64,000 nucleotides of DNA from Gemmatimonadaceae bacterium (GTDB lineage Bacteria > Gemmatimonadota > Gemmatimonadetes > Gemmatimonadales > Gemmatimonadaceae), in NCBI GenBank assembly GCA_020851455.1, contig JADZCT010000038.1:62001-126000 (forward strand), written 5' to 3'. Both the position numbers and the translations under genes were made by a program. How positions within the stretch are numbered: the stretch's first letter is position 1; every line of letters begins with the position of its first letter. This document shows positions 8,524-18,290 of this stretch, one piece after another. The notes under the pieces were generated by a model. The model saw only the letters and a list, made by a program, of their open reading frames with translations, did no database searches and was not told where the DNA came from.

Positions 8524-9795
8524 ATGATTCCCACCGAAGAAAAGACGGCGATCCGAGCCGTTCGCAAGGCTCTGAAATATTGGACTCAGGCCGAGCTTGC
8601 AAGTCGCCTGGGCGTGCACCCGAGAACGGTCCGGCGCTGGGTCCTCGGAGAGGCCCGGCCGAAGTATTCGGTCGCGAAGGCCATTGAGCACGAGCTCGAA
8701 CGAGACGAGCGTCCACGCGATCCGAGCTTTTCGTTCATTGACCTGTTTGCTGGTATTGGCGGCCTCCGCCGGGGCTTCGAAGCGCAGAACGGGCGCTGCG
8801 TCTTCACCTCCGAGTGGGACCAGCACGCCGTGCGCACGTACAAGGCGAATTTTCCGGACTCGGATGACATCCACGGGGACATTACAAAACTACCGCCCGC
8901 CAATGTCCCCGATCACGACGTATTGCTGGCTGGGTTTCCGTGTCAGCCGTTCAGCCTTGCGGGCGTATCCAAGAAAAACAGTCTTGGGCGCGCGCACGGC
9001 TTCCGCGACAAGGCGCAGGGGACGTTGTTCTTCAACGTCGTGAAGATTCTCGAGGCCAAGCATCCAAAGGCATTTCTGCTCGAGAACGTCAAGAATCTGA
9101 AGAGCCATGATGGGGGCCGGACGTATCAGGTGATTACGGGAGCACTCCGAGAGCTCGGATACCATGTGTTTGATCGCGTCATTGACGCGCGTCCGTGGGT
9201 ACCGCAGCGCCGGGAGCGCATTTTCATTGTTGGATTCGCGGAGGCGGTGGACTTTTCATTCGACGAAGTCCAGCGGCCCCGAAATTGCCCGACCCTGGGG
9301 GACATCCTTCATGCACCGACTGAAACCCCCGAGCCGCCGTACTCGACGGTGAGGCGTGGCGATACAGTGGTGGACCCGCGCTACACGCTCAGCGACCATC
9401 TGTGGCAGTACCTGCAGGATTACGCAGCCAGGCATCGGGCCAAAGGCAATGGGTTCGGGTGTTCAGTATTTCGGAAAGATGACGTTGCCCGCACCTTATC
9501 GGCCAGGTACCATAAGGATGGCAGCGAAATCCTTATTGCGCAGCAGCGGCAGAATCCCCGTCGCCTGACGCCTCGCGAGTGTGCACGGCTCATGGGGTTC
9601 GACGCTCCAGGGCGCCCTCCAATGCAGATCCCGGTGTCGGATACGCAGGCCTATCGACAATTTGGGAACTCAGTCGTCGTTCCGGTGATCGAGTCAATCG
9701 CGAAGGTCATGATTCCGCGTGTGCTCAAACCGGAAGAACATCCGCCGGTAGCGAAGATGCAGCAGGAACTTCAGTTCGATGAGCACGCGGCCTGA
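8524..9795 (+). CDS. Dcm-like DNA cytosine-5 methyltransferase with N-terminal HTH
   Basis: A 423-residue enzyme. Residues about 8-43 form a helix-turn-helix (WTQAELASRLGVHPRTVRRW). The catalytic part has motif I FIDLFAGIGGLRRGFE (from 71), motif IV AGFPCQPFS with catalytic C140, the ENV motif in FLLENVKNL, motif VIII QRRERIFIVG, motif IX RRLTPRECARLMGF and motif X QFGNSVVVPVI. It should methylate the inner or outer cytosine of a CCWGG/CCNGG-like site to protect DNA from the adjacent endonuclease. The HTH may also repress its own promoter. ATG 8524 is chosen because the HTH starts just after it. It overlaps vsr by 17 bp. Confidence 0.93.
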   Translation: MIPTEEKTAIRAVRKALKYWTQAELASRLGVHPRTVRRWVLGEARPKYSVAKAIEHELERDERPRDPSFSFIDLFAGIGGLRRGFEAQNGRCVFTSEWDQHAVRTYKANFPDSDDIHGDITKLPPANVPDHDVLLAGFPCQPFSLAGVSKKNSLGRAHGFRDKAQGTLFFNVVKILEAKHPKAFLLENVKNLKSHDGGRTYQVITGALRELGYHVFDRVIDARPWVPQRRERIFIVGFAEAVDFSFDEVQRPRNCPTLGDILHAPTETPEPPYSTVRRGDTVVDPRYTLSDHLWQYLQDYAARHRAKGNGFGCSVFRKDDVARTLSARYHKDGSEILIAQQRQNPRRLTPRECARLMGFDAPGRPPMQIPVSDTQAYRQFGNSVVVPVIESIAKVMIPRVLKPEEHPPVAKMQQELQFDEHAA

Positions 9796-10363
9796 AGGCC
9801 GCGTTTCCGAAGCGCGGAGCCGCAACATGGCGGCAATCCGCGGAAAGGACACGACACCGGAAATGGTGCTGCGGCGCGCCTTGCACAAGGAAGGGTTTCG
9901 TTTCCGGCTGCAGGTTCGCGCCCTACCCGGGCGACCGGACATCGTACTGCCGAAATACCGCCTCGCGATCTTCGTCCACGGGTGCTTCTGGCACCGGCAC
10001 AATTGTCCGGCGTTCGTGTGGCCAACAACGAGGGCGCGGTTCTGGCGTGAGAAGCTTGAGGGAAACGTGACGAGGGATTACGGGGCGCGGGCGGCGCTAC
10101 GACGCGCTGGGTGGCGGACAATGGTGATCTGGGAATGTGAACTCCGGAAGTACGGTGGACCGAGCCGCTCGGTCGCCCGCATCCGCAACGGCATCAGTCG
10201 GCTCCGCGTTGATCGCGCCCAGGTGACGGCTCTCCCCGCGCACGTGCCTCGAGCGTTTGGCGGCGCTCGGGTACCCTGGCCACTACCTCGTGAAGAAAAT
10301 CACGACCGGCGGCACGTTCCGTTTTCGGAATCGGCTCCTGTACCTCGCGAACGCGATGGTTGA
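9779..10363 (+). CDS. vsr: Very short patch repair (Vsr) endonuclease with atypical C-terminal tail
   Basis: A 194-residue protein; the E. coli enzyme has 156. Key residues match Vsr with a constant offset of three: E28, D54 (GRPD), H67, and the zinc/active-site cluster CFWHRHNC (C69, H72, H74, C76), plus WEC near 125. Vsr nicks 5' of the T in T:G mismatches that arise by deamination of 5-methylcytosine, limiting mutation at sites made by the methyltransferase it overlaps. Homology ends near residue 145. The last 40-50 residues are read out of frame through a decayed transposase gene (10248-10466), so the tail is probably acquired junk. Confidence 0.9.
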   Translation: MSTRPEGRVSEARSRNMAAIRGKDTTPEMVLRRALHKEGFRFRLQVRALPGRPDIVLPKYRLAIFVHGCFWHRHNCPAFVWPTTRARFWREKLEGNVTRDYGARAALRRAGWRTMVIWECELRKYGGPSRSVARIRNGISRLRVDRAQVTALPAHVPRAFGGARVPWPLPREENHDRRHVPFSESAPVPRERDG

Positions 10364-10466
10364 TCAACCGATCGGCCTCGAGGAAGCCGATGACGGGCAG
10401 TAGACCATTTGGTTCAACGGCGTCCTGCTGGCGACCTTGGATGAACGCGAGTACATCGTCCGGGGG
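10248..10466 (+). pseudogene. C-terminal remnant of an IS481-like integrase/transposase
   Basis: In frame with 10290 the translation reads LGYPGHYLVKKITTGGTFRF, then GLEEADDG, a TAG stop at 10401-10403, then WFNGVLLATLDEREYIVRG. This pattern (YPGH, TFRF, GLEE-DDG, VLL-LDERE) is the typical C-terminus of DDE integrases of the IS481-like type. The in-frame stop, missing N-terminal part and overlap with the vsr tail show that it is dead. It closes the restriction-modification island on the glmS side. Confidence 0.72.
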
Positions 10467-10474
10467 CAACCCGA

Positions 10475-10518
10475 GTATTACCTATGCTGCCGGACTCCGG
10501 TGTTACCTATGTTCCCGG
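10475..10518. repeat. Imperfect 19-bp direct repeat beside the transposase remnant
   Basis: GTATTACCTATGCTGCCGG (10475-10493) and GTGTTACCTATGTTCCCGG (10500-10518) differ at three positions. They follow the integrase C-terminus directly. They may be remains of the element end, since such TTACCTATGT motifs often border this IS type; this is inference. Confidence 0.45.
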
Positions 10519-10579
10519 TTGTTCATAGCCGACATCATTATCTTCCAACAGTTGGCCGCCTGCGCCGCGGGCGCTGCCA

Positions 10580-12406
<1,827 letters not shown>

Positions 12407-12441
12407 GGTCGGTCAGGGTTTCGGTTGGGGGGGTGCTTCGG

Positions 12442-13809
12442 TCATCGCGCAGCCAGGCACGCGCGGCCGGCGTCAACCAGTTCCTGCGCGGCCTCGCGTG
12501 TCGGCGCCTCGGCAATCACGCGGATGATTGGCTCGGTCCCGGACGGCCTGAGGTGCACCCACCGGTCGGGCCAGGTAAGCCGGAGCCCGTCGTCGGTGTT
12601 TGCGTCCGCGCCGGGGAACGCGCGGCCAAGCGCCGCATAGGCGGCGTCGAGCGATCCGCCAGCGCGCGGAAGCTTGTCCTTGATGATCACGTAGCGAGGC
12701 GAGTCGGCGACGATAGCTGAGACGGAGTGGCCTTCAGCCGCGAGCATCTGCAAGGTGAGTGCCACCGCAAGAGGCGCATCCCGCCCGAGGTGCAGCTCGG
12801 GCAGGATCACGCCTCCGTTCCCTTCCCCGCCTACCACGGCGCCCTCCGTGCGCATCCGCGCCGCCACGTTGACCTCACCCACGGGAGCGTGAATCACCCG
12901 CTGGCCGGCTGCCTTCGCGACGTCGTCAACGACCTGGCTGGTGGACAGGTTCACGACGACGTGTCCTTTCCGCTGTCGCAGCACGACACGGCACGCGAAT
13001 GCAAGCGTGTAGTCCTCACCAATCGGCTCGCCGCCATCGGCAACGACCGCGAGCCGATCCACGTCGGGATCGGTGGCGAAGCCAACTTCGGCGCCGGTGT
13101 CGCGCACGAGCCGCGAGAGGTCACCGAGGTTCTCGGGTACCGGCTCGGGAGGGCGCGGGAACCGGCCGTCCGTCTCTGTGTTGATGCTGCTTACCTTGCA
13201 GCCCAGTCGCTCGAGCAGCATTGGAATGACCACCCCGCCAGCGCCCCGGCATGCGTCGTACGCCACATGGAAGCGGCGCGCGCGAATCGCGGCCACATCC
13301 ACGTACGGCAGCGCAAGGACCGCGGCAACATGACGCTCGATTGCCTCGTGGTCGCGGGATACGGCGCCGAGGGCGTCCCATGTGGCGTACGGAATGCCAG
13401 TCTCGACCAGCGCGCGCATCCGGGCGCCGGCCGCGGCGCTCAGGAAGAGCCCGTCCGGCCCGACGAACTTGAGCGCGTTCCACTCGATCGGGTTGTGGCT
13501 GGCGGAGATCATCAGCCCGCCCGCCGCGTGGTGGTGCTCGACGGCAAGCTGGAGCGTCGGCGTGGTGGTGAGGCCGATGTCAACAACGTCGGCGCCCACG
13601 GACAGCAGCGCGGCCTGGGCGACGGAGTGAAAGAGCGGACCGCTCACGCGGCTGTCGCGGCCGAGCACGACCGGGCGTCCCGGCGTCGAGGCGCGTGCCC
13701 ACGCGCCGAACGCAGCCGAATACCGGGCCACGACCGTCGGGTCCAGGCCGAAGCCAATACGTCCCCGTATGCCGGAGACGGAGATCATGAGCCGCGAATC
13801 GTCCATCAC
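12442..13809 (-). CDS. glmM: Phosphoglucosamine mutase (phosphohexomutase family)
   Basis: A 455-residue phosphohexomutase. The phosphoserine loop is MISASHNP (S104), the metal loop is DPDVDR, and the phosphate-binding C-terminal loop is LRPSGTEPIIRV. Family members interconvert hexose 6- and 1-phosphates. The GlmM role (GlcN-6-P to GlcN-1-P) is chosen because the gene sits immediately upstream of glmS. The metal loop is DPDVDR rather than the DGDGDR usual in GlmM, so phosphomannomutase/phosphoglucomutase activity cannot be excluded. It is divergent from the trans-sulfuration gene. Confidence 0.82.
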   Translation of the reverse strand: MMDDSRLMISVSGIRGRIGFGLDPTVVARYSAAFGAWARASTPGRPVVLGRDSRVSGPLFHSVAQAALLSVGADVVDIGLTTTPTLQLAVEHHHAAGGLMISASHNPIEWNALKFVGPDGLFLSAAAGARMRALVETGIPYATWDALGAVSRDHEAIERHVAAVLALPYVDVAAIRARRFHVAYDACRGAGGVVIPMLLERLGCKVSSINTETDGRFPRPPEPVPENLGDLSRLVRDTGAEVGFATDPDVDRLAVVADGGEPIGEDYTLAFACRVVLRQRKGHVVVNLSTSQVVDDVAKAAGQRVIHAPVGEVNVAARMRTEGAVVGGEGNGGVILPELHLGRDAPLAVALTLQMLAAEGHSVSAIVADSPRYVIIKDKLPRAGGSLDAAYAALGRAFPGADANTDDGLRLTWPDRWVHLRPSGTEPIIRVIAEAPTREAAQELVDAGRACLAAR

Positions 13810-13871
13810 GCTGAAAAATGCGCGACGGGACGCCCGCGCATAAGGCGGGACGGCCCGGAGCCAGGGCGTGG

Positions 13872-13912
13872 GCTGCTATCTTTCGGCAGCAGCGCCCGCG
13901 GTTAGCGCGGGC
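13872..13912 (+). promoter_or_regulatory. Two adjacent hairpins in the leader of the trans-sulfuration gene
   Basis: GCTGC/GCAGC (13872-13876 with 13886-13890, 9-base loop) is followed by GCCCGCG/CGCGGGC (13894-13900 with 13906-13912, 5-base loop). Both lie in the 129-bp gap upstream of the GTG start at 13939. No known SAM riboswitch core could be recognised and no T-run follows. Confidence 0.35.
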
Positions 13913-13938
13913 GCGCCGACCTCCATCCCGAGGCACCA

Positions 13939-15108
13939 GTGACCCGCGCGTTCGACGAGGATTCCGCGTTCGGCATGGCAACCCGGGGCATTCACGCCGG
14001 ACAGCGCCCCGACGCGGCCACCGGCGCCATCATGCCGCCCATCGTGCAGACGAGCACGTACGTCCAGCAGGGGCTGGGCATCAACAAGGGCTACGAGTAC
14101 GCGCGCGGCCGCAACCCCACGCGCGAGGCGCTCGAACGGAACGTCGCGGCCCTCGAGGGCGGGCGTCACGGGTTCGCGTTCTCGAGCGGGATGGGCTGCC
14201 TCACGTCGCTCACGATGCTCTTCAGGGCGGGCGACCACATCGTCTGCGGCGAAAACGTGTACGGCGGCACGTACCGCTTCTTCGACAAGATTGCGAAGAA
14301 CTTCGGGCTGGAGTTCAGCTTCGTTGACACGCGCGACCCGCATCTCATCGAAGACGCGATGACGGCGCGGACCGTCGCCCTTCTCGTGGAGACGCCGACG
14401 AACCCGCTGATGCGGATCACCGACATCGAGGCTGCATCCGGCATCGCCAGACGCCGCGGCGCGCTCACGATCGTTGACAACACCTTCGCGTCGCCGGTGT
14501 TCCAGAACCCGCTCGCGCTCGGCGCCGACATCGCCTACCACTCGACCACCAAGTACATCAACGGGCACAGCGACATGCTCGGCGGGATCGCCGTCCTCAA
14601 CGACGATGACCTCGCCGTGCGGCTCCAGTTCATCGTGAACGCCGCCGGCGCCATACCGGGGCCCATGGACTCGTGGCTCGCGCTCCGCGGCACCAAGACG
14701 CTCGCGCTGCGCATGCGCCAGCACGACTCCAACGGCCGCGCGATAGCCGCCTGGCTCGAGCAGCGCGTTGGATCGGACCGTGTGTTCTACGCCGGACTGG
14801 CGTCGCACCCGCAGCATGCCCTCGCGGCGCGTCAGATGAGCGGTTTCGGCGGGATGATCTCGGTCGAAATGCAGACCCGGGAAAAGGCCGCCGCGCTGCT
14901 CGGCCGGGTGAAGCTGTTCTCGCTGGCCGAGTCGCTTGGCGGCGTCGAGTCGCTGATCAGCCACCCAGCTTCGATGACCCACGCGTCGGTCGAGCCCGCG
15001 CGTCGCGCCCAGCTCGGGGTGACAGACGGCCTCGTCCGCCTCTCGGTGGGAGTGGAGGACGCGGAAGATCTGCTGGCCGACCTCGACCAGGCATTCGCCG
15101 GGCTCTGA
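13939..15108 (+). CDS. Trans-sulfuration PLP enzyme (cystathionine gamma-synthase/lyase type)
   Basis: A 389-residue Cys/Met-metabolism PLP enzyme. It has the N-terminal TRGIHAGQRPD, the phosphate-binding YARGRNPTREALE and FSSGMG, ETPTNPLM, the VDNTFASP aspartate, and YHSTTKYINGHSD with PLP lysine K205. The C-terminal SLGGVESLISHPASMTH is diagnostic of the family. Members form cystathionine from cysteine and an activated homoserine, or cleave it to cysteine; sequence alone does not separate the two. GTG 13939 is chosen as the first start preceding the conserved N-terminus. Sulfur control by the leader hairpins is possible but unproven. Confidence 0.9.
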   Translation: MTRAFDEDSAFGMATRGIHAGQRPDAATGAIMPPIVQTSTYVQQGLGINKGYEYARGRNPTREALERNVAALEGGRHGFAFSSGMGCLTSLTMLFRAGDHIVCGENVYGGTYRFFDKIAKNFGLEFSFVDTRDPHLIEDAMTARTVALLVETPTNPLMRITDIEAASGIARRRGALTIVDNTFASPVFQNPLALGADIAYHSTTKYINGHSDMLGGIAVLNDDDLAVRLQFIVNAAGAIPGPMDSWLALRGTKTLALRMRQHDSNGRAIAAWLEQRVGSDRVFYAGLASHPQHALAARQMSGFGGMISVEMQTREKAAALLGRVKLFSLAESLGGVESLISHPASMTHASVEPARRAQLGVTDGLVRLSVGVEDAEDLLADLDQAFAGL

Positions 15109-15181
15109 CGGCCGGGACTGTGGCACTTTTCTCCCGGGAACACCGTAGGATTGTGACAGCAGCGCCAACCGGAGCGTCTCG

Positions 15182-16162
15182 ATGGCCACGAAGATCCTGA
15201 CGGACATTTCATCCACGGCATGGGAACACCCCGCCGACCGCGCGGCTCTGAATGCGCTGCGCGCCATACCGGGTTTCGACGCCGCGATACGCAAGATCGC
15301 AGGGTTCATCGGCGACCGCCCGCTTCGCCAGCTCTTCCTCGGGAGCGCGGTGCGAGTGGGGCTCACGCAGCGGCCGCGGCTCGACGCGATGCTCACGGAC
15401 GTCCTTGCGACGCTCGACTGGCCCGAGCGGCCCGAGCTGTACGTCACGCAGTCGCCGGTCATGAACGCCGCCGCGGTGGGCTTCGACAAGCCGTTCATCG
15501 TGCTCAACTCGTCACTGCTCGAGCACCTCGCGGAAGACGAACAGCGCGCCGTCATCGCACATGAGGTCGGCCACGTGATGAGCGGACACGTGCTCTACCG
15601 CACCATCGCGCTCATCGTTATCTACTTCGGCGTTACCGCGCTGCCTGTTCTCGCCGCCGCCGCGCTGCTGCCATTCCAGGTCGCCCTGCTCGAGTGGTAT
15701 CGCAAGAGCGAGTTCTCGGCCGACCGCGCGGGCCTCCTTGGCGTGCAGAACCGCGATACCGCAATGCTCCTCCAGATGAAGCTCGCCGGTGGTCCGGAGC
15801 ACGGGCACGCCATTGACCTCGACGCATTCATGGCGCAGGCAATGGAGTACGAGACAAAGGGCGACGCATGGGATCGAGTGGTGCAGATGCTCAACACGGT
15901 CATGCGCGACCACCCCTTCGCAACCGTGCGGGCGGGCGAACTCCAGCGCTGGATAGACGGCGGCGGATACGACAGGATCCTCGCCGGCGAGTACGCGCGG
16001 CGCGCCGACGTGCGCGAGCGCGGGCCGGATATTGAGAAGGACGTCAGCGACGCAGCCAGCTACTACGGCGCGAAGGCCCGCGAGGCGGCGCACCACGTGT
16101 CTGACGTCATCGCACGCGCGCGCGACGCATTCGAAGACGCATTCCGCGGCGCAGCCCGGTGA
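15182..16162 (+). CDS. M48-family zinc metalloprotease
   Basis: A 326-residue protein with the zinc motif HEVGH at 127-131 (VIAHEVGHVMSGHVLYR). It is followed by a hydrophobic stretch (IALIVIYFGVTALPVLAAAA) and then SEFSADRAGLL, where the E/D residues supply the third zinc ligand of M48 peptidases. Relatives such as HtpX and BepA act in membrane-protein or envelope quality control. Only one or two membrane segments are visible and there is no clear signal peptide. The C-terminal 50 residues are Ala-rich helical sequence of unknown role. It overlaps purD by 4 bp, a coupling with no obvious functional link. Confidence 0.88.
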   Translation: MATKILTDISSTAWEHPADRAALNALRAIPGFDAAIRKIAGFIGDRPLRQLFLGSAVRVGLTQRPRLDAMLTDVLATLDWPERPELYVTQSPVMNAAAVGFDKPFIVLNSSLLEHLAEDEQRAVIAHEVGHVMSGHVLYRTIALIVIYFGVTALPVLAAAALLPFQVALLEWYRKSEFSADRAGLLGVQNRDTAMLLQMKLAGGPEHGHAIDLDAFMAQAMEYETKGDAWDRVVQMLNTVMRDHPFATVRAGELQRWIDGGGYDRILAGEYARRADVRERGPDIEKDVSDAASYYGAKAREAAHHVSDVIARARDAFEDAFRGAAR

Positions 16163-17445
16163 AGGTCCTGGTCGTTGGCGGCGGCGGGCGTGAGCACGCG
16201 CTTGCATGGCAGATGCGCCGCGACGACACCTCAGTCGAGTTGCTCGCGGCGCCCGGGAACCCGGGGATCGCCGAACTGGGCCGCTGCGTTCGCGTAGCCG
16301 CCTCAGATATCACGGGGCTGCTTGCGCTCGCGAAGCGCGAGCGCGCCGACCTCACGGTTGTGGGGCCGGAAGCGCCACTCGACGCGGGAATAGTTGACCT
16401 GTTCCGCGCGGAGGGACTCGCTGTCTTCGGCCCCACCAGGGCGGCCGCGCGGATCGAGACATCCAAATCGTGGGCGAAGGCGCTGATGCTCCGCGCCGGC
16501 GTCCCGACCGCGTCGGCCCGGGTGTTCACCAACCCGGCGGCAGCGCGCGCGGAGGCGCGCCGCCTTGGCGCGCCAGTGGTGGTCAAGGCAAGCGGACTGG
16601 CGGCCGGCAAGGGCGTGGTTGTCGCGCAAGGCGTCGCGGAAGCTGACGATGCAATCGCGATGATGCTGGAAGGCAACGCCTTTGGCGCTGCGGGCGCGGA
16701 AGTGCTCGTCGAGGAGTACATGGCTGGCGAGGAGCTCTCGATATTCGCGGTCACGGATGGAACGCATGTACTGCCAATGCTCGCGGCGCAGGATCACAAG
16801 CGGGCAGGCGAAGGCGACACCGGGCCGAACACTGGCGGGATGGGCGCGTACGCCCCGGTCTCGCTCGCCACGGACTCGCTCGTGCAGTCGGTGGTGGACC
16901 GCATCTTCCTTCCCACGCTCGCCGCGATGCGCGCCGATGGTTGCCAGTTCACCGGCCTCCTCTACGCGGGACTGATGCTTACTGACGCGGGGCCGAAGGT
17001 GGTGGAATTCAACTGCCGTTTTGGCGATCCGGAGACCGAAGCAATCCTCCCGCTGCTCGCCTCGCCACTGCTGGGCGCGCTGCACACGGTAGCCGCTGGC
17101 GGCTCGATCGAGCACGCCCCGCCGTTCCGCTGGGCGGCAGGTGCTGCGGTCACGACTGTCGTCGCCGCGGAGGGGTATCCGGGCAAGGCCAGATCCAGTG
17201 ACGAAATCACCCTCCCGCCTGTCCCGGCGGGAGTGACAGTCTTCCACGCGGGAACGACGCGCGATGCGTCGGGACGCCTGGTGACGGCAGGCGGGCGCGT
17301 GCTGGCCGTCAGCGCAACGGCGCCAACCTTCGCCGAAGCTCAGGCCGCCAGCCGCGCGCACGCGGCGGCGGTATCGTTCGCAGGACGCCAGTTCCGGCGC
17401 GACATCGGCTGGCGCGAGGCGGCCCGCCTCGAACGCCATGCCTGA
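16159..17445 (+). CDS. purD: Phosphoribosylamine--glycine ligase
   Basis: A full-length 428-residue GAR synthetase. It opens MKVLVVGGGGREHALAWQM, the N-domain glycine loop. The ATP-grasp domain has VVKASGLAAGKGVVVAQ, DHKRAGEGDTGPNTGGMGAY and EFNCRFGDPETEA. It joins phosphoribosylamine and glycine with ATP in step 2 of de novo purine synthesis. The GTG start at 16159 overlaps the M48 stop (GTGA), and the 3' end overlaps mutM by 8 bp, so the M48-purD-mutM block is probably one transcript. Confidence 0.97.
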   Translation: MKVLVVGGGGREHALAWQMRRDDTSVELLAAPGNPGIAELGRCVRVAASDITGLLALAKRERADLTVVGPEAPLDAGIVDLFRAEGLAVFGPTRAAARIETSKSWAKALMLRAGVPTASARVFTNPAAARAEARRLGAPVVVKASGLAAGKGVVVAQGVAEADDAIAMMLEGNAFGAAGAEVLVEEYMAGEELSIFAVTDGTHVLPMLAAQDHKRAGEGDTGPNTGGMGAYAPVSLATDSLVQSVVDRIFLPTLAAMRADGCQFTGLLYAGLMLTDAGPKVVEFNCRFGDPETEAILPLLASPLLGALHTVAAGGSIEHAPPFRWAAGAAVTTVVAAEGYPGKARSSDEITLPPVPAGVTVFHAGTTRDASGRLVTAGGRVLAVSATAPTFAEAQAASRAHAAAVSFAGRQFRRDIGWREAARLERHA

Positions 17446-18265
17446 ACTGCCCGAAGTCGAAACCATCGCGCGGGACCTCGACGCGGCCGTAGCGGGCGCG
17501 GTCATTGCGCGCGTGCGCGTGTACCGAGGCGATGTCCTCCGCGCGTGCACGCCCCGGACGCTCGGCGCGCGCACGGCTGGCGCGACCATCGAGCGCTGGT
17601 GGCGCCGCGCAAAGCACGCCGTCGCGGACCTCTCGAATGGCGAACGGATCGTCATCTCGCCCCGGTTCACCGGCGCGGTGCTCGTAGAGGCAGCCGCATG
17701 GACACGCGGCAGGCACGACTACACCACCCTTGCCTTCTCGCTATCCGACGGTCGCGCCATGCGCTACCGGGACGTGCGCCGGCTCGGCACGGTGTCGCTC
17801 CTCGATCCCGCGGCGTTCGCGGCATGGGAAGCGCGCCTCGGCCCCGAGCCGTTGGATCCGTCGTTCACCGCGAAGGCGTTCGCCGCGCGGATTGCACCCT
17901 CACGGAGCGCGATCAAGGCCGTGCTGATGGATCAGCGCCGGATCGCCGGCATCGGCAATATCTACGCAAACGAAGCGCTGTGGCGCGCGCGCATCGGGCC
18001 GTCGCGGGCGGCGCACTCCCTCACGCCTGTTGAGCGAAGGCGGCTTCATCGCGAGGTTCGCAAGGTGCTGGCCGAGGCGGTCGCACAGCGCGGAACGAGT
18101 TTCCGCGACTACCAGGACCCGCATGGCGGTCGAGGCGGCTTTCTGGCATCGGCAAAGGTCTACGGGCGCCGGGGACAGCCGTGCGCAAGGTGCGGCGCGC
18201 GGCTGCGGGCGACGCACGCAATCGGCAATCGCATCACCGTCTGGTGCCCGAGGTGCCAGCGATGA
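17438..18265 (+). CDS. mutM: Formamidopyrimidine-DNA glycosylase
   Basis: A 275-residue Fpg/MutM. The mature N-terminus PELPEVETIARDL provides the catalytic proline (P2) and E3. The H2TH region has QRRIAGIGNIYANEALW. The C-terminal zinc finger CARCG...CPRCQ is complete (four Cys), with the FRDYQDPHGGRGGF segment before it. It removes 8-oxoguanine and related oxidised purines and cuts the backbone by beta/delta elimination. The next gene is a GIY-YIG nuclease of the UvrC/Cho type, so two DNA-repair genes lie together. Confidence 0.95.
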   Translation: MPELPEVETIARDLDAAVAGAVIARVRVYRGDVLRACTPRTLGARTAGATIERWWRRAKHAVADLSNGERIVISPRFTGAVLVEAAAWTRGRHDYTTLAFSLSDGRAMRYRDVRRLGTVSLLDPAAFAAWEARLGPEPLDPSFTAKAFAARIAPSRSAIKAVLMDQRRIAGIGNIYANEALWRARIGPSRAAHSLTPVERRRLHREVRKVLAEAVAQRGTSFRDYQDPHGGRGGFLASAKVYGRRGQPCARCGARLRATHAIGNRITVWCPRCQR

Positions 18266-18290
18266 CCGGACCCGCGCTGCCGGCGCCACG

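Noticed and set aside
7231-10363. Wider defence island (toxin-antitoxin, Abi or other systems beside the restriction genes)
   Set aside because: Both flanks are transposase remnants followed by housekeeping genes; no further defence gene was found.
12407-12441. glmS ribozyme upstream of glmS
   Set aside because: Only 35 bp separate glmM and glmS, too short for the ribozyme.
12727-13905. Rightward open frame of 392 codons opposite glmM
   Set aside because: It is the complement of a conserved phosphohexomutase and shows no domain.
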